Made by a program: the position numbers and the translations under genes. The notes under the pieces are model-generated. The model saw nothing but the letters and a program-made list of their open reading frames with translations, searched no databases and was not told where the DNA came from. A stretch of 31,887 nucleotides of DNA from a virus. Shown one piece after another: positions 24,536 through 31,887 of this stretch. Where the stretch lies: positions 1 to 31,887 of the IMG/VR virus record IMGVR_UViG_3300013125_000026. One strand, written 5' to 3'. Numbering within the stretch: position 1 is the stretch's first letter; every line of letters begins with the position of its first letter.

Positions 24536-25442
24536 AAAAAAAGCCCGCAGTCATTGGGACCGCTACCTCCTTCTCGAATCCACAGTTTGAACAAACATAA
24601 TTCTGACGTAGATCCACGTTAGGAATCAATTTGCCATATGTACTGCGAAGGAAAAGAGAATCTGAGGATGGGAAATATTCACTAACCAAGAAAGCATTGA
24701 TTTTGGCTCTATCTGTTTCTCCGTCAAGCGACACAACAAATGCGCGCATGTTCTCAATCAGGTTGGTTTCACCTAGATTGTTCTTCTTGCGAGCTTCTAA
24801 TGTTCTTGTAATTCGTTCTTCGTCGTTTCCGTCAAGAAGCTTGCAACCAAATACATGCTTTGTCTTTGGAACAGTAATATAGAACAGATTATCTTCAAAC
24901 TTTACGCTATCTGTCAGAGGATTGATTCCTGGCTCTGGATTCTCTTCTGTTGGTTCAAATGGCTTTAGAGAGTTAAGAACATCGGTTAGTGTTGTTTTCT
25001 TAAGCTTACCGAGATCGAATGTATGCTCTTTGACTGCCTGCAAACAATACTGACAAGTTACGTCTTGTACTTTATAGTCTGCTCCATAAGCGGCAATACG
25101 AGTGGCAATCAAAAGAGCGTTCTTATCACCAGAAAGCAACGTATTTGGCTCCACTCTGGTAATCAAAAGACTATCTAGAAGCTTATCAAGCACTAGTCCC
25201 TTTTGAATAAGAGAACGAGACATAAGAATGTCTTCTTCCTTGGCTGTCATTTCCTTTAGCTCGACATATTCTCGCATATGAAGAGGATGACCCTCTGGAT
25301 AAAACTTGCCCTCTGATGGCAAGTCTACAGCAATTGTTTGTCGAATATATTCAACATGTTGAGTGACTTCAGCGCCAGATACATTTGCCCCTGCTGTCTG
25401 AACGGGAACACCAGACAAAAGACGATCAGAATTTCGTGACAT
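24525..25442 (-). CDS. gp26-like baseplate/tail assembly protein
   Basis: This 305-residue protein matches the T4 baseplate gp26 family pattern: LPSEGKFYPEGHPLHMREY, MTAKEEDILMSRSLIQKGLVLDKLL, LSGDKNALLIATRIAAYGADY. Two CxxC pairs, Cys130/Cys133 (VTCQYC) and Cys284/Cys287 (VCSNC), probably bind one zinc. Its position between tube and tape measure is that of the tail assembly chaperones in other phages, whose genes commonly frameshift into a short second domain. A seven-T run five codons before its stop leads into just such a frame. The role as chaperone rather than structural baseplate protein is inference. Confidence 0.8.
   Translation of the reverse strand: MSRNSDRLLSGVPVQTAGANVSGAEVTQHVEYIRQTIAVDLPSEGKFYPEGHPLHMREYVELKEMTAKEEDILMSRSLIQKGLVLDKLLDSLLITRVEPNTLLSGDKNALLIATRIAAYGADYKVQDVTCQYCLQAVKEHTFDLGKLKKTTLTDVLNSLKPFEPTEENPEPGINPLTDSVKFEDNLFYITVPKTKHVFGCKLLDGNDEERITRTLEARKKNNLGETNLIENMRAFVVSLDGETDRAKINAFLVSEYFPSSDSLFLRSTYGKLIPNVDLRQNYVCSNCGFEKEVAVPMTAGFFWPN
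24536..24542 (-). other. Candidate slippery sequence for programmed frameshifting (T7)
   Basis: The minus strand reads GGC-TTT-TTT-TGG in the gp26-like frame, a run of seven T. A +1 or a -2 slip by tRNA-Phe on this run enters the 65-codon frame just before its conserved part, and the original stop lies four codons on. The slip directions cannot be told apart from sequence. Confidence 0.55.
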
Positions 25443-25470
25443 TATTTACCTCGAAATGAGAATTATATGA

Positions 25471-26037
25471 TTACTTTCCTAGAGGGAAGGTCTTGGCATC
25501 TACAACTGAAATTGAACCGCCATGAATTGTGACGTTTTGATTTACGGTAACATATGCATAATCGTATCGAAGTTCGATTTCAATATTTGTTAAACCATCT
25601 TCTTCATAAGATAGTTCACCAAACTTTGCACTTGAAATCCAAGCGCCATGCAATTCCCAAACTTCAATATCATCGCCATCGCCATCAATCTGCTTGATCT
25701 TTACTTGGCCAAGAGCGCCTGTTGCACCACGCTTTTCAACAGTCTTCAGCGAATCCTTATCTTTAGGTGGCTGATATCCAGAAGCAGAGATAATACCCAT
25801 TACGATACCAGCAGCATCAGGATCGGCAGGATCTACTAGCGTGCAGCTTACTTTGTCCCACTCAACTTTGCCTGGAAAGTAGTATGTGTGATTGAGGTAT
25901 TTGTGTCCTACATCGGAAATCGTAAAACTCGGTTTTGTCACCTTCGACAAGAACCAAGCGGGAATATCGCTTACTTCCAAGACCCATCTAAACGCACGTT
26001 TCGGATCTTTTCCTGTTACATCATCCCAAAAAGCCAT
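25471..26037 (-). CDS. Tail tube protein (gp19-like)
   Basis: This 188-residue protein has the length and motifs of myovirus tube proteins: FRWVLEVSDIPAWFLSKVTKPSF near the start, NHTYYFPGKVEWDKVSCTLVDP in the middle, and the ELHGAWISSAKFGELSYEEDGLTNIEIELRYDYAYV end. It polymerises into the inner tail tube through which DNA passes. It lies directly after the sheath gene, the conserved order. GGAGGAA precedes the ATG. Confidence 0.93.
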   Translation of the reverse strand: MAFWDDVTGKDPKRAFRWVLEVSDIPAWFLSKVTKPSFTISDVGHKYLNHTYYFPGKVEWDKVSCTLVDPADPDAAGIVMGIISASGYQPPKDKDSLKTVEKRGATGALGQVKIKQIDGDGDDIEVWELHGAWISSAKFGELSYEEDGLTNIEIELRYDYAYVTVNQNVTIHGGSISVVDAKTFPLGK

Positions 26038-26089
26038 ATTATAGTTCCTCCAGTTTCTTATTCATCACTTGCTTCATCTTAACTAGAAC

Positions 26090-28810
26090 TTAGTCTTGGA
26101 AAGAAGCGCCAGTATTCGAAATAACAAAGTCGATTGCGATATGCTCAATAGTCTTGGTTGGAATCAAGATTATCTTTGCGTATACAATATTGCGATCAAC
26201 CAAATCAGGTGTCGTAGTAGTTTCATCAAGAATCAGCGTGTAACCGCTCAATCCGTAACGGCTTCGAACGCTGTTCAAGAACGGCTCGGCTTGACCAACA
26301 AAGCGATTCCAAGTCACCTTAACGTTTGGATCGAACAGTACCGTTGAAGCCATCTTTGAAATTTCTTTCTTGACATATAGCATCAATCGACGTACATTGA
26401 TTCGATCTGTTGCAGAACGAGTTACTTGCAATGTTTTCTGTCCAAGAATCATGATACCTTCTGCCGGGAAAATACCAATTGGGTTGATGTTTGCCTCGTA
26501 TAGCTTATCGCGATCATCTTTGTTTAGACGATCAGCAATATTCACAACTGGCAGACCACCAGCACCAGCATTTAGACCACCACGATTAAAACCGGCAGGA
26601 GCAAACCAAATTTCTGTCTTCTTTTCGCTTGAAGCAAATGTTCCAAGCGCTAGAACAGAAGGTGGCATCCAAACTAGACTATTTGTGATAGTATCTTTGG
26701 TTTGCAGCCAAGGATAGTAGCAGCAACCATAGCTGGTATTCAACTGTAAAGTATCTTTTACGTAATCTACAGCACTAGCGACTGTTCCCTGACGAAGCTC
26801 GAAATCATCAGTATTTTCTGTATTTGCTCGATAACCACTATCAACATCAGCGATATAAAGAGCATCAGCACGATTCTCGCACACACCAATAGCATGAGCA
26901 ACCAATCCAGAGTTGTATACGCCTGGAATGGCCATTAAGTTGTATTCTACTGTCTCTGGATCTGAAACAGTATTGATTGCGCGTTTGATTGTGTTGTAAG
27001 CGTAACTGTCTGTTTCACTCTTTCCTTCTAAAAGCTCATTGCGGAAAGGTTCTTTCTCGGTGATATCTAATCCATCGAATCCACCGAACATTGGTAGAGT
27101 AAACTTATTGAACTCAGCGCTTAATACGCTCTTGTAAGAGCCACCAACTGCTGTAATCGAAGTTCCAGCAACACGAGAGCTACCACTGTACATTGCATTT
27201 ACGTTATTTCTGCCTGTCCAGCAAATATCATCTAGCGTGAACGTAAACGATGGAACCATATCGGCAACATCGAACGTTCGAACGCGAACCATATCAGCAT
27301 ATGATTCATCGAAACGAACATAGTTTGTAACACGACCGGTTGTAACGCCCCAATATGCACGCTTTGGAGAACTTAGCTCACCAAGAGTCGAATATTCGCG
27401 AAGACTTAGTGTTGGATATTCGAAAGTGCAGTACATATCAGCCGGAGCGCCGACGATATCCACGTTTTCAATGAACTTGCTGCCAGTAATTGCAGAACCG
27501 CTTGTGAAAGAAGTTGCAATTGGTACGTCTGGTCCATAGAAACCGAAAGGTAGAAGTTGTGTATCTGTAGTACCAGCTTCTACGTCGGGATTCATTTCGA
27601 CACGAACAAACTTTGACTTATTCGTATAGTTTCCGTACCAACGATAACGATTGTCAGTGTAATCCCAAACTTGGTACATATCACCAATCTTGCGAGCCAC
27701 ATAATCTTCTGAAGCTGGATCTAGTGTGCATCCAGTAAAACGTTCAACAACTTGTGGTTTGCTATCAGAATCGTTTGCCTTTCGAATCTCTACAGTGAAA
27801 GTGCCGTAAGTATTGAAATCGCTTACAGGAGCCTTTACGTCAGAAATCGAAATCTTGAGATTCTTCTGATCCCACTCACCAGTCTCTAGAGATACTAAGC
27901 GGAACAACTTTGTCATAAGTTCTGAATCGTAAGAACCAGTATTGGTACTTAGATCCTGAGAGAAAATCCAACCAGTACGCGCAGGGTTCGACGAGAAACG
28001 ATAATTTGCACCACTCCAGCTAGCACCATCAGAAAACTTTGTCAACACTGCAAACTGTTTGTCAACAGCAGTGTTATTGGTGTCAAGATCTAGATTTGCA
28101 AACAGTGCCTTCTCAAATGTCTCGCCCAACCAATAAGGCTTAACTGCATCAGTCTGAGTAATTTCTGTATTCGATAGTGTAGGATTAGTGTTGAATACCT
28201 TTCGAATAAAACGTTCTGAATTCTTATCAAAGTTGAACGAGCTTGTGTACTCAAATGAGTTTGGACCAGCAATACCAATCTGGAAACCACAACTACCAGC
28301 ATTTGAAAGTACGAAAGCATCTGTAGCTGGTGCGGAACCACTCAATAGAGCGATACTAGAACCAGAATTCAGATAAAATACTGCGCTTAGTACTGCCTTC
28401 CCATAATCATCACCAGAACCAGTGCTGCCAATAAAGAGTCCATAAGCAGAATCAGCTTCCCAACCAGCAAGACCATCTTCTGTCGCATCAGGATGCTCTT
28501 CGCCAAGCAAACGAACGAACGTTGCAGGCGAAGCACTCTTTAGCCAAGCTTGAGCAGCATATGCAGCATAGGTTGGAGCAGTATAGTTTCCGTCGCGCCA
28601 CACATCACCACCCTTACCGCCGGCAATTGGATTCCCAAAGACTTCAACGAAGTCAGAAAAAGAATTGACAGTTGTTGGTCGAGCAGGACCACGCTCGGAA
28701 CGTCCAATGATTACTGGACCATAGCCTACTGGCTCATTTGGAATCTGCGAGTTGTCAATTTCAGCAACTTGCACGCCAGGACTAACGAATTTGTATTTAG
28801 AAACGCTCAT
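26090..28810 (-). CDS. Tail sheath protein (gp18-like, 906 aa)
   Basis: The N-terminus (YKFVSPGVQVAEIDNSQIP, GYGPVIIGRSERGPARPTTVNSFSDFVEVFG) and the C-terminus (VRRLMLYVKKEISKMASTVLFDP, then VRSRYGLSGYTLILDETTTTP and KTIEHIAIDFVISNTGASF) are the conserved sheath core. The C-terminal segment includes the FAPAGFNRGG and LYEANINPIGIFP regions typical of contractile sheaths. It contracts around the tube at infection. At 906 residues it is well above T4 gp18 (659), so the extra residues probably form surface domains in the middle third. GGAGGA lies before the ATG and a degenerate promoter motif further upstream. Confidence 0.95.
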   Translation of the reverse strand: MSVSKYKFVSPGVQVAEIDNSQIPNEPVGYGPVIIGRSERGPARPTTVNSFSDFVEVFGNPIAGGKGGDVWRDGNYTAPTYAAYAAQAWLKSASPATFVRLLGEEHPDATEDGLAGWEADSAYGLFIGSTGSGDDYGKAVLSAVFYLNSGSSIALLSGSAPATDAFVLSNAGSCGFQIGIAGPNSFEYTSSFNFDKNSERFIRKVFNTNPTLSNTEITQTDAVKPYWLGETFEKALFANLDLDTNNTAVDKQFAVLTKFSDGASWSGANYRFSSNPARTGWIFSQDLSTNTGSYDSELMTKLFRLVSLETGEWDQKNLKISISDVKAPVSDFNTYGTFTVEIRKANDSDSKPQVVERFTGCTLDPASEDYVARKIGDMYQVWDYTDNRYRWYGNYTNKSKFVRVEMNPDVEAGTTDTQLLPFGFYGPDVPIATSFTSGSAITGSKFIENVDIVGAPADMYCTFEYPTLSLREYSTLGELSSPKRAYWGVTTGRVTNYVRFDESYADMVRVRTFDVADMVPSFTFTLDDICWTGRNNVNAMYSGSSRVAGTSITAVGGSYKSVLSAEFNKFTLPMFGGFDGLDITEKEPFRNELLEGKSETDSYAYNTIKRAINTVSDPETVEYNLMAIPGVYNSGLVAHAIGVCENRADALYIADVDSGYRANTENTDDFELRQGTVASAVDYVKDTLQLNTSYGCCYYPWLQTKDTITNSLVWMPPSVLALGTFASSEKKTEIWFAPAGFNRGGLNAGAGGLPVVNIADRLNKDDRDKLYEANINPIGIFPAEGIMILGQKTLQVTRSATDRINVRRLMLYVKKEISKMASTVLFDPNVKVTWNRFVGQAEPFLNSVRSRYGLSGYTLILDETTTTPDLVDRNIVYAKIILIPTKTIEHIAIDFVISNTGASFQD

Positions 28811-28857
28811 TGTTCAAGATCCTCCACTAAGAGAACATTCACTTCTCAAGATTCAAG

Positions 28858-28866
28858 AATAAATAG
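28858..28866 (-). promoter_or_regulatory. CTATTTATT, near-exact copy of the CTATTTATA motif
   Basis: The minus strand reads TTAATCGGTCACTATTTATT, 47 nt upstream of the sheath ATG. One base differs from the exact motif and the flanking bases resemble those at 24324. A promoter is expected here for a highly made structural protein. Confidence 0.4.
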
Positions 28867-28891
28867 TGACCGATTAAGCCAAAGGGAGCTT

Positions 28892-29950
28892 TCAGAAACC
28901 AGCACTAACCAGAAACATCAACATCTCGTAATCTTGCTCTGATAATTCACGATCATATAGGTCGTTTACAAAATCTTCAATTCTATTAATTTCACTGTCA
29001 CTAAAAGCGTTGATATCATTTCTGTTCTTTGCTGTATTGTATATATTTTGCAACTGTTGCCTCTCGCGATTATCAAGTGGAGTATTTGCTTTATTTTTTT
29101 GCCAACTTCGATACTTTTGAAGATCTTCGCTACCTCGATAATCCTTTTCTGGTTCCTTATCTTGCATACACGTTGGCAAATCTGTTCTAGACAACCAAGT
29201 TCGAATATGATTGAGAGTATTCAGCCATTCAGATACAACAAGATATTCTTCAGGACTATGTTCGTTGTAATAACCTACAGAGAGATTGACTCCACATATA
29301 TCAGTGCAAAGAAAGCTAATATCGGTAAACGAACTTCGATCTGGCTCATTATAATCTTTTAATTGACTAGTAATGTGTGCTCGAAAGTCTTTCGAACCTA
29401 CATCATAACACTTAAAATCTTTTGCATTACGACGATCTAATTGTACAACAAAAGCATGCTTTTTATTAATCTCTCCATATATATCTGGTTGAGATTTGAC
29501 AATAAAGTTGCTTGCGATTCCACCAATCTCTTCTCCACCAGTAATAAGCAGAGAATGACCAGAGTTTCGCATCAACCATACCATTGCACAACCGGCTCTG
29601 TCGTCTGCACCTAAACCAACTTGAGGATCGTTGGATTTAAAAATGCCTTTTTCGTAATAAACTCGATTCTTTCTTTCTCCTTCATCTTCCCATACAGTAT
29701 CCGCATGAGCAATTAACAGAACACGATTCGCTCTAGAACCTGGGACATATACGTACTTACTGCTTCCAGAACCATTTGTAATCACTCCTGGCAAAGCTTC
29801 AAATTTTGCAAAAACTGGTTCTGAAGAATTGATAGTCATATTCAAAAATTCTACTAGCGTTCGAATATCGGAACGATTGTCTTGTCCGATCTGCACCTCT
29901 TCGTGCTTTGGCATTGATTCGTATAATTTTTGATAAAACGTATTTCGCAT
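28892..29950 (-). CDS. M20/M28-type zinc metallopeptidase
   Basis: The ligand pattern of co-catalytic zinc exopeptidases is complete, at about: His82 and Asp84 (LLIAHADTVW), Asp116 (GLGADDRAG), Glu140/141 (ITGGEEIGG), Asp172 (VVQLDRRNA) and His231 (YYNEHSPEEYL). It would act as an aminopeptidase, carboxypeptidase or amidohydrolase; the sequence does not say which substrate. About 100 charged helical residues follow the catalytic domain. The N-terminus YQKLYES has an L-x-E that could be a prohead protease site. It lies between the neck and sheath genes, so it may be a virion protein. ATG at 29950 is preferred over the adjacent GTG at 29953. Confidence 0.8.
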   Translation of the reverse strand: MRNTFYQKLYESMPKHEEVQIGQDNRSDIRTLVEFLNMTINSSEPVFAKFEALPGVITNGSGSSKYVYVPGSRANRVLLIAHADTVWEDEGERKNRVYYEKGIFKSNDPQVGLGADDRAGCAMVWLMRNSGHSLLITGGEEIGGIASNFIVKSQPDIYGEINKKHAFVVQLDRRNAKDFKCYDVGSKDFRAHITSQLKDYNEPDRSSFTDISFLCTDICGVNLSVGYYNEHSPEEYLVVSEWLNTLNHIRTWLSRTDLPTCMQDKEPEKDYRGSEDLQKYRSWQKNKANTPLDNRERQQLQNIYNTAKNRNDINAFSDSEINRIEDFVNDLYDRELSEQDYEMLMFLVSAGF

Positions 29951-29953
29951 CAC

Positions 29954-30772
29954 TTATTGCAATTCGCTCTTAAGCATTGTACGTTCTCCGGTAATCTTGA
30001 CCTCTGTAACACCTTCTCTTACGGTTACAATCGGTCTTTCTTCGTTTTCTCCAGCACCAATCACATATCCGAGCACCTTTAGCTTGACTGTTGTTTCAAA
30101 TCTTCTTCGATCTTGGCCAAGATTTGCTCCATTATTTTTTGCATCAAAACCTTCTTCGATGAAACCTTCATACCTATGACCATTTCGAACTAGGCTAATC
30201 CAACTAAAGCCATAACCATCAGTAACGAACGGCTGAACTAAATCATTCATCTGTTGTTGATATTCGGTCGCAATGTTGATCTCGTAATGAGCAACAACAT
30301 AAATTGGCATTGGCATTGTAATGTATTCATAGACTACTTTGTTGTTCTTTTTTCTTGGAAAATTAAGCCGACTATAATTCTGCATGCTGTCTGCATTCTG
30401 AAAATTAGCTGTCTTATCTTGCTTGATTCTATGAGCAACTGTAATCATGCCGCCTCTAGGATCATAACCTTTTTCTGGCATCAAAAAACGTCTATATGAG
30501 CCTTTATCTTTGAGATCTCTTTCGAAACCTGTTCGTTCAACTGCAATTGCTGGAAGGATCATTGTTCCAAACTTATCTCTTAACTCTTTTCGATTCTTTA
30601 CTTGATGGGAACGTTCTTCAGACACCCAAAGTACGGGAACAGTACTGAATCCTTCATTTGTAGTTGTCTGTAGTTTCTTATCCTTCACCCAATCCAACAC
30701 AGAAGCATCAATATCTTCTAATTTCGATGGATTTAAGGGAAATGAACCTTGTCTGCTCTCTATGTCTCTCAT
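29954..30772 (-). CDS. Neck / proximal tail sheath stabiliser (gp15-like, tentative)
   Basis: The 272-residue length equals that of T4 gp15, and the ordering before the sheath and tube genes agrees. Resemblances include GTMILPAIAVERTGFERD, the MPMPIYVVAHYEINIATEYQ block comparable to the gp15 block with a P-I-x-x-x-Y-E-L-x-I pattern, a helix leading to VQPFV, and the RRRFETTVKLKVLGYVIG strand near the end. Such proteins cap the upper end of the tail for joining to the head. The overall identity to T4 is low. A different tail-completion protein is possible. Confidence 0.6.
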   Translation of the reverse strand: MRDIESRQGSFPLNPSKLEDIDASVLDWVKDKKLQTTTNEGFSTVPVLWVSEERSHQVKNRKELRDKFGTMILPAIAVERTGFERDLKDKGSYRRFLMPEKGYDPRGGMITVAHRIKQDKTANFQNADSMQNYSRLNFPRKKNNKVVYEYITMPMPIYVVAHYEINIATEYQQQMNDLVQPFVTDGYGFSWISLVRNGHRYEGFIEEGFDAKNNGANLGQDRRRFETTVKLKVLGYVIGAGENEERPIVTVREGVTEVKITGERTMLKSELQ

Positions 30773-30773
30773 A

Positions 30774-31691
30774 TTATGATTCCAAATTGCTAAAATCTAT
30801 TCCGTTCTTCTCTAAATATTGTCTCGCGTGACTTGTTATTACAATTTCTCCAATGTGATTATATCCTTGCATTACCAGTCGACCAAGATACATTAATGTG
30901 GTATCTTGAGGACTCCATTTTTCATGTGTGATCTTAGCATCTGGTACACAGGAATACCAAGCGTCTTGGTAGTCCTTTGGAAGCTCGGAAGGCGCCATCT
31001 GGAGCGTAAAGTAATCATCTGGATCTTTCGGAATTTTATTTAGGGATAGCGGAAAATTGCCATATATCATTTGACGCAATATGCCACCAGAACGATCATT
31101 TTCTCGTTCATATTCCATCCAATCGCGATCATTCCAATCGGTTGACGGTGAAGATGGACCATAATAGAATAATCGTTCACCTCGTCTAGCAACTTCATCC
31201 ACAAACCATTCAAGCGCCTGATCATCGTAGAAATTGCCGCGTTCAGCAGCGCTATTATTTCCGTACTTCTTGTATGGACAATTATCCCAAGTTTTTTCTA
31301 CGTCAACAATTGGGATATCGTCTTTTTTCGTGTTTTTCAGATCACCAGCATAAACGTATGGTCCTTTCGCCCCGGCTTTAACGGCATCTTCAATTTTTGG
31401 GGCTAAAGATACTCTCTCTGTAAAATCATCTTCCCATTGAGCAGGATATCTTGGTATTTGAGCGCTAAAGGTGAAAGCATCATCACCTAACTTCTTTGCT
31501 GACAAATGAAAGTATCTGAACATACTTTCAGCATCTTTAAAAGTGATAAAAGTCTCCCTTTCTCTTGGCAAAACAGTCTTATTTGACGACTCTCGTTTTT
31601 TGTTTGGAATTTGTCGAAGAGTGTCTTTAAAAACATCACTTGATTCGCTGATGAAACTTCTCCACTTAATCCAATAGTGATTATTCTTCAT
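30774..31691 (-). CDS. Hypothetical virion-associated candidate with a duplicated C-terminal module (305 aa)
   Basis: ATG at 31691 has GGAG nine bases upstream; a TTG at 31706 would overlap that site and is rejected. The C-terminal 70 residues repeat the end of the adjacent gene, including an 18-residue identity (AWYSCVPDAKITHEKWSP) and similar following sequence (LMYLG, TSHARQYLEKNGI). The middle (TFITFKDAESMFRYFHLSAKK, GPYVYAGDL, GERLFYYGP) is unfamiliar. The N-terminus WIKWRSFISE-S resembles a T4 capsid-targeting peptide with an I-x-E cleavage site, so the protein may be packaged in the head. No enzyme motif is recognised. Confidence 0.8.
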   Translation of the reverse strand: MKNNHYWIKWRSFISESSDVFKDTLRQIPNKKRESSNKTVLPRERETFITFKDAESMFRYFHLSAKKLGDDAFTFSAQIPRYPAQWEDDFTERVSLAPKIEDAVKAGAKGPYVYAGDLKNTKKDDIPIVDVEKTWDNCPYKKYGNNSAAERGNFYDDQALEWFVDEVARRGERLFYYGPSSPSTDWNDRDWMEYERENDRSGGILRQMIYGNFPLSLNKIPKDPDDYFTLQMAPSELPKDYQDAWYSCVPDAKITHEKWSPQDTTLMYLGRLVMQGYNHIGEIVITSHARQYLEKNGIDFSNLES

Positions 31692-31887
31692 TAAAAACAA
31701 CTCCAACTTTAATCAAGAACTGCTTCATATGATCGGTGAGAATAATATCCTTGTTTCGACTATCCATTGCTCCAACATACATTAATTTAACGTCTTTTGG
31801 ACTCCACTTCTCGTGAGTAATCTTTGCATCTGGTACACATGAATACCAAGCCTTTTGGTATTTTTCAGGCAAAGAAATAGATGGATC
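31681..31887 (-). CDS. Hypothetical protein, C-terminal end only (partial, runs off the right edge)
   Basis: The frame is open from base 31887 to TAA at 31681, giving 68 residues beginning DPSISLPEKYQKAW. It is the C-terminal module of a second copy of the gene at 30774-31691. The preceding residues (PSISLPEKY) continue the alignment to the other copy (APSELPKDY), so the real gene extends beyond the window and the first TTG is not the start. The genes overlap by 11 bases. The pair is a tandem duplication. Confidence 0.8.
   Translation of the reverse strand, partial: DPSISLPEKYQKAWYSCVPDAKITHEKWSPKDVKLMYVGAMDSRNKDIILTDHMKQFLIKVGVVFNEE

Noticed and set aside
1-31887. CRISPR array, insertion sequence, integrase or attachment site
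   Set aside because: I saw no regularly spaced repeats, transposase or integrase motifs, or terminal inverted repeats on either strand; the only recent mobile unit is the intein-associated endonuclease.

Overview
This window is a gene-dense, AT-rich stretch of a tailed-phage genome. Every gene I can support lies on the minus strand, so transcription runs from high to low coordinates. A sheath gene next to a tube gene, a gp26-like baseplate protein, a LysM/gp53-like protein, a gp15-like neck protein, a UvsX-like recombinase and a gp32-like ssDNA-binding protein indicate a contractile-tailed myovirus distantly related to the T4 superfamily. The B12-dependent ribonucleotide reductase with a split intein resembles loci described from uncultured marine phages. 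The host cannot be named; two good sigma70-type promoters suggest a bacterium with a standard housekeeping sigma factor.

Layout from high to low coordinates: 31887-30774, two tandem genes sharing a C-terminal module; 30772-29954, gp15-like neck protein; 29950-28892, an M20/M28-type metallopeptidase; 28810-17770, the tail module (sheath, tube, gp26-like protein with a probable frameshifted extension, small protein, tape measure, tube-like baseplate protein, LysM/gp53-like protein, large hub candidate); 17759-16710, an unknown conserved protein; 16709-15519, a compact family A DNA polymerase; 15519-11157, small genes that include a divergent tubulin/FtsZ-like protein, a Tad2 (DUF2829) anti-Thoeris protein and the gp32-like protein; 11154-9994, UvsX/RecA; 9940-9866, a tRNA-like gene behind its own promoter; 9823-8273, a paralogue-family protein; 8217-4886, deaminase, flap exonuclease and DnaB-type helicase; 4872-1204, class II ribonucleotide reductase (nrdJ) broken into two cistrons by a split intein with a PD-(D/E)XK homing endonuclease between them; 1103-1, a second member of the paralogue family, running off the window.

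The replication genes form a partial toolkit: helicase, polymerase domain, flap exonuclease, SSB, recombinase, and nucleotide supply from NrdJ and a deaminase. No primase, ligase, clamp or proofreading exonuclease is visible here. The tail genes follow the usual sheath-tube-chaperone-tape measure-baseplate order.

Several genes begin at TTG or GTG and are missed or mis-started by ATG-based calling: 1103, 8217, 9823, 11748, 16709, 20118 and 23917. An AT-rich motif, CTATTTATA, sits 24-47 nt upstream of at least four start codons and is a candidate phage-specific late promoter. No gene-free stretch exceeds 300 bases; the longest is 9824-9993, which holds the tRNA-like gene and two promoters.
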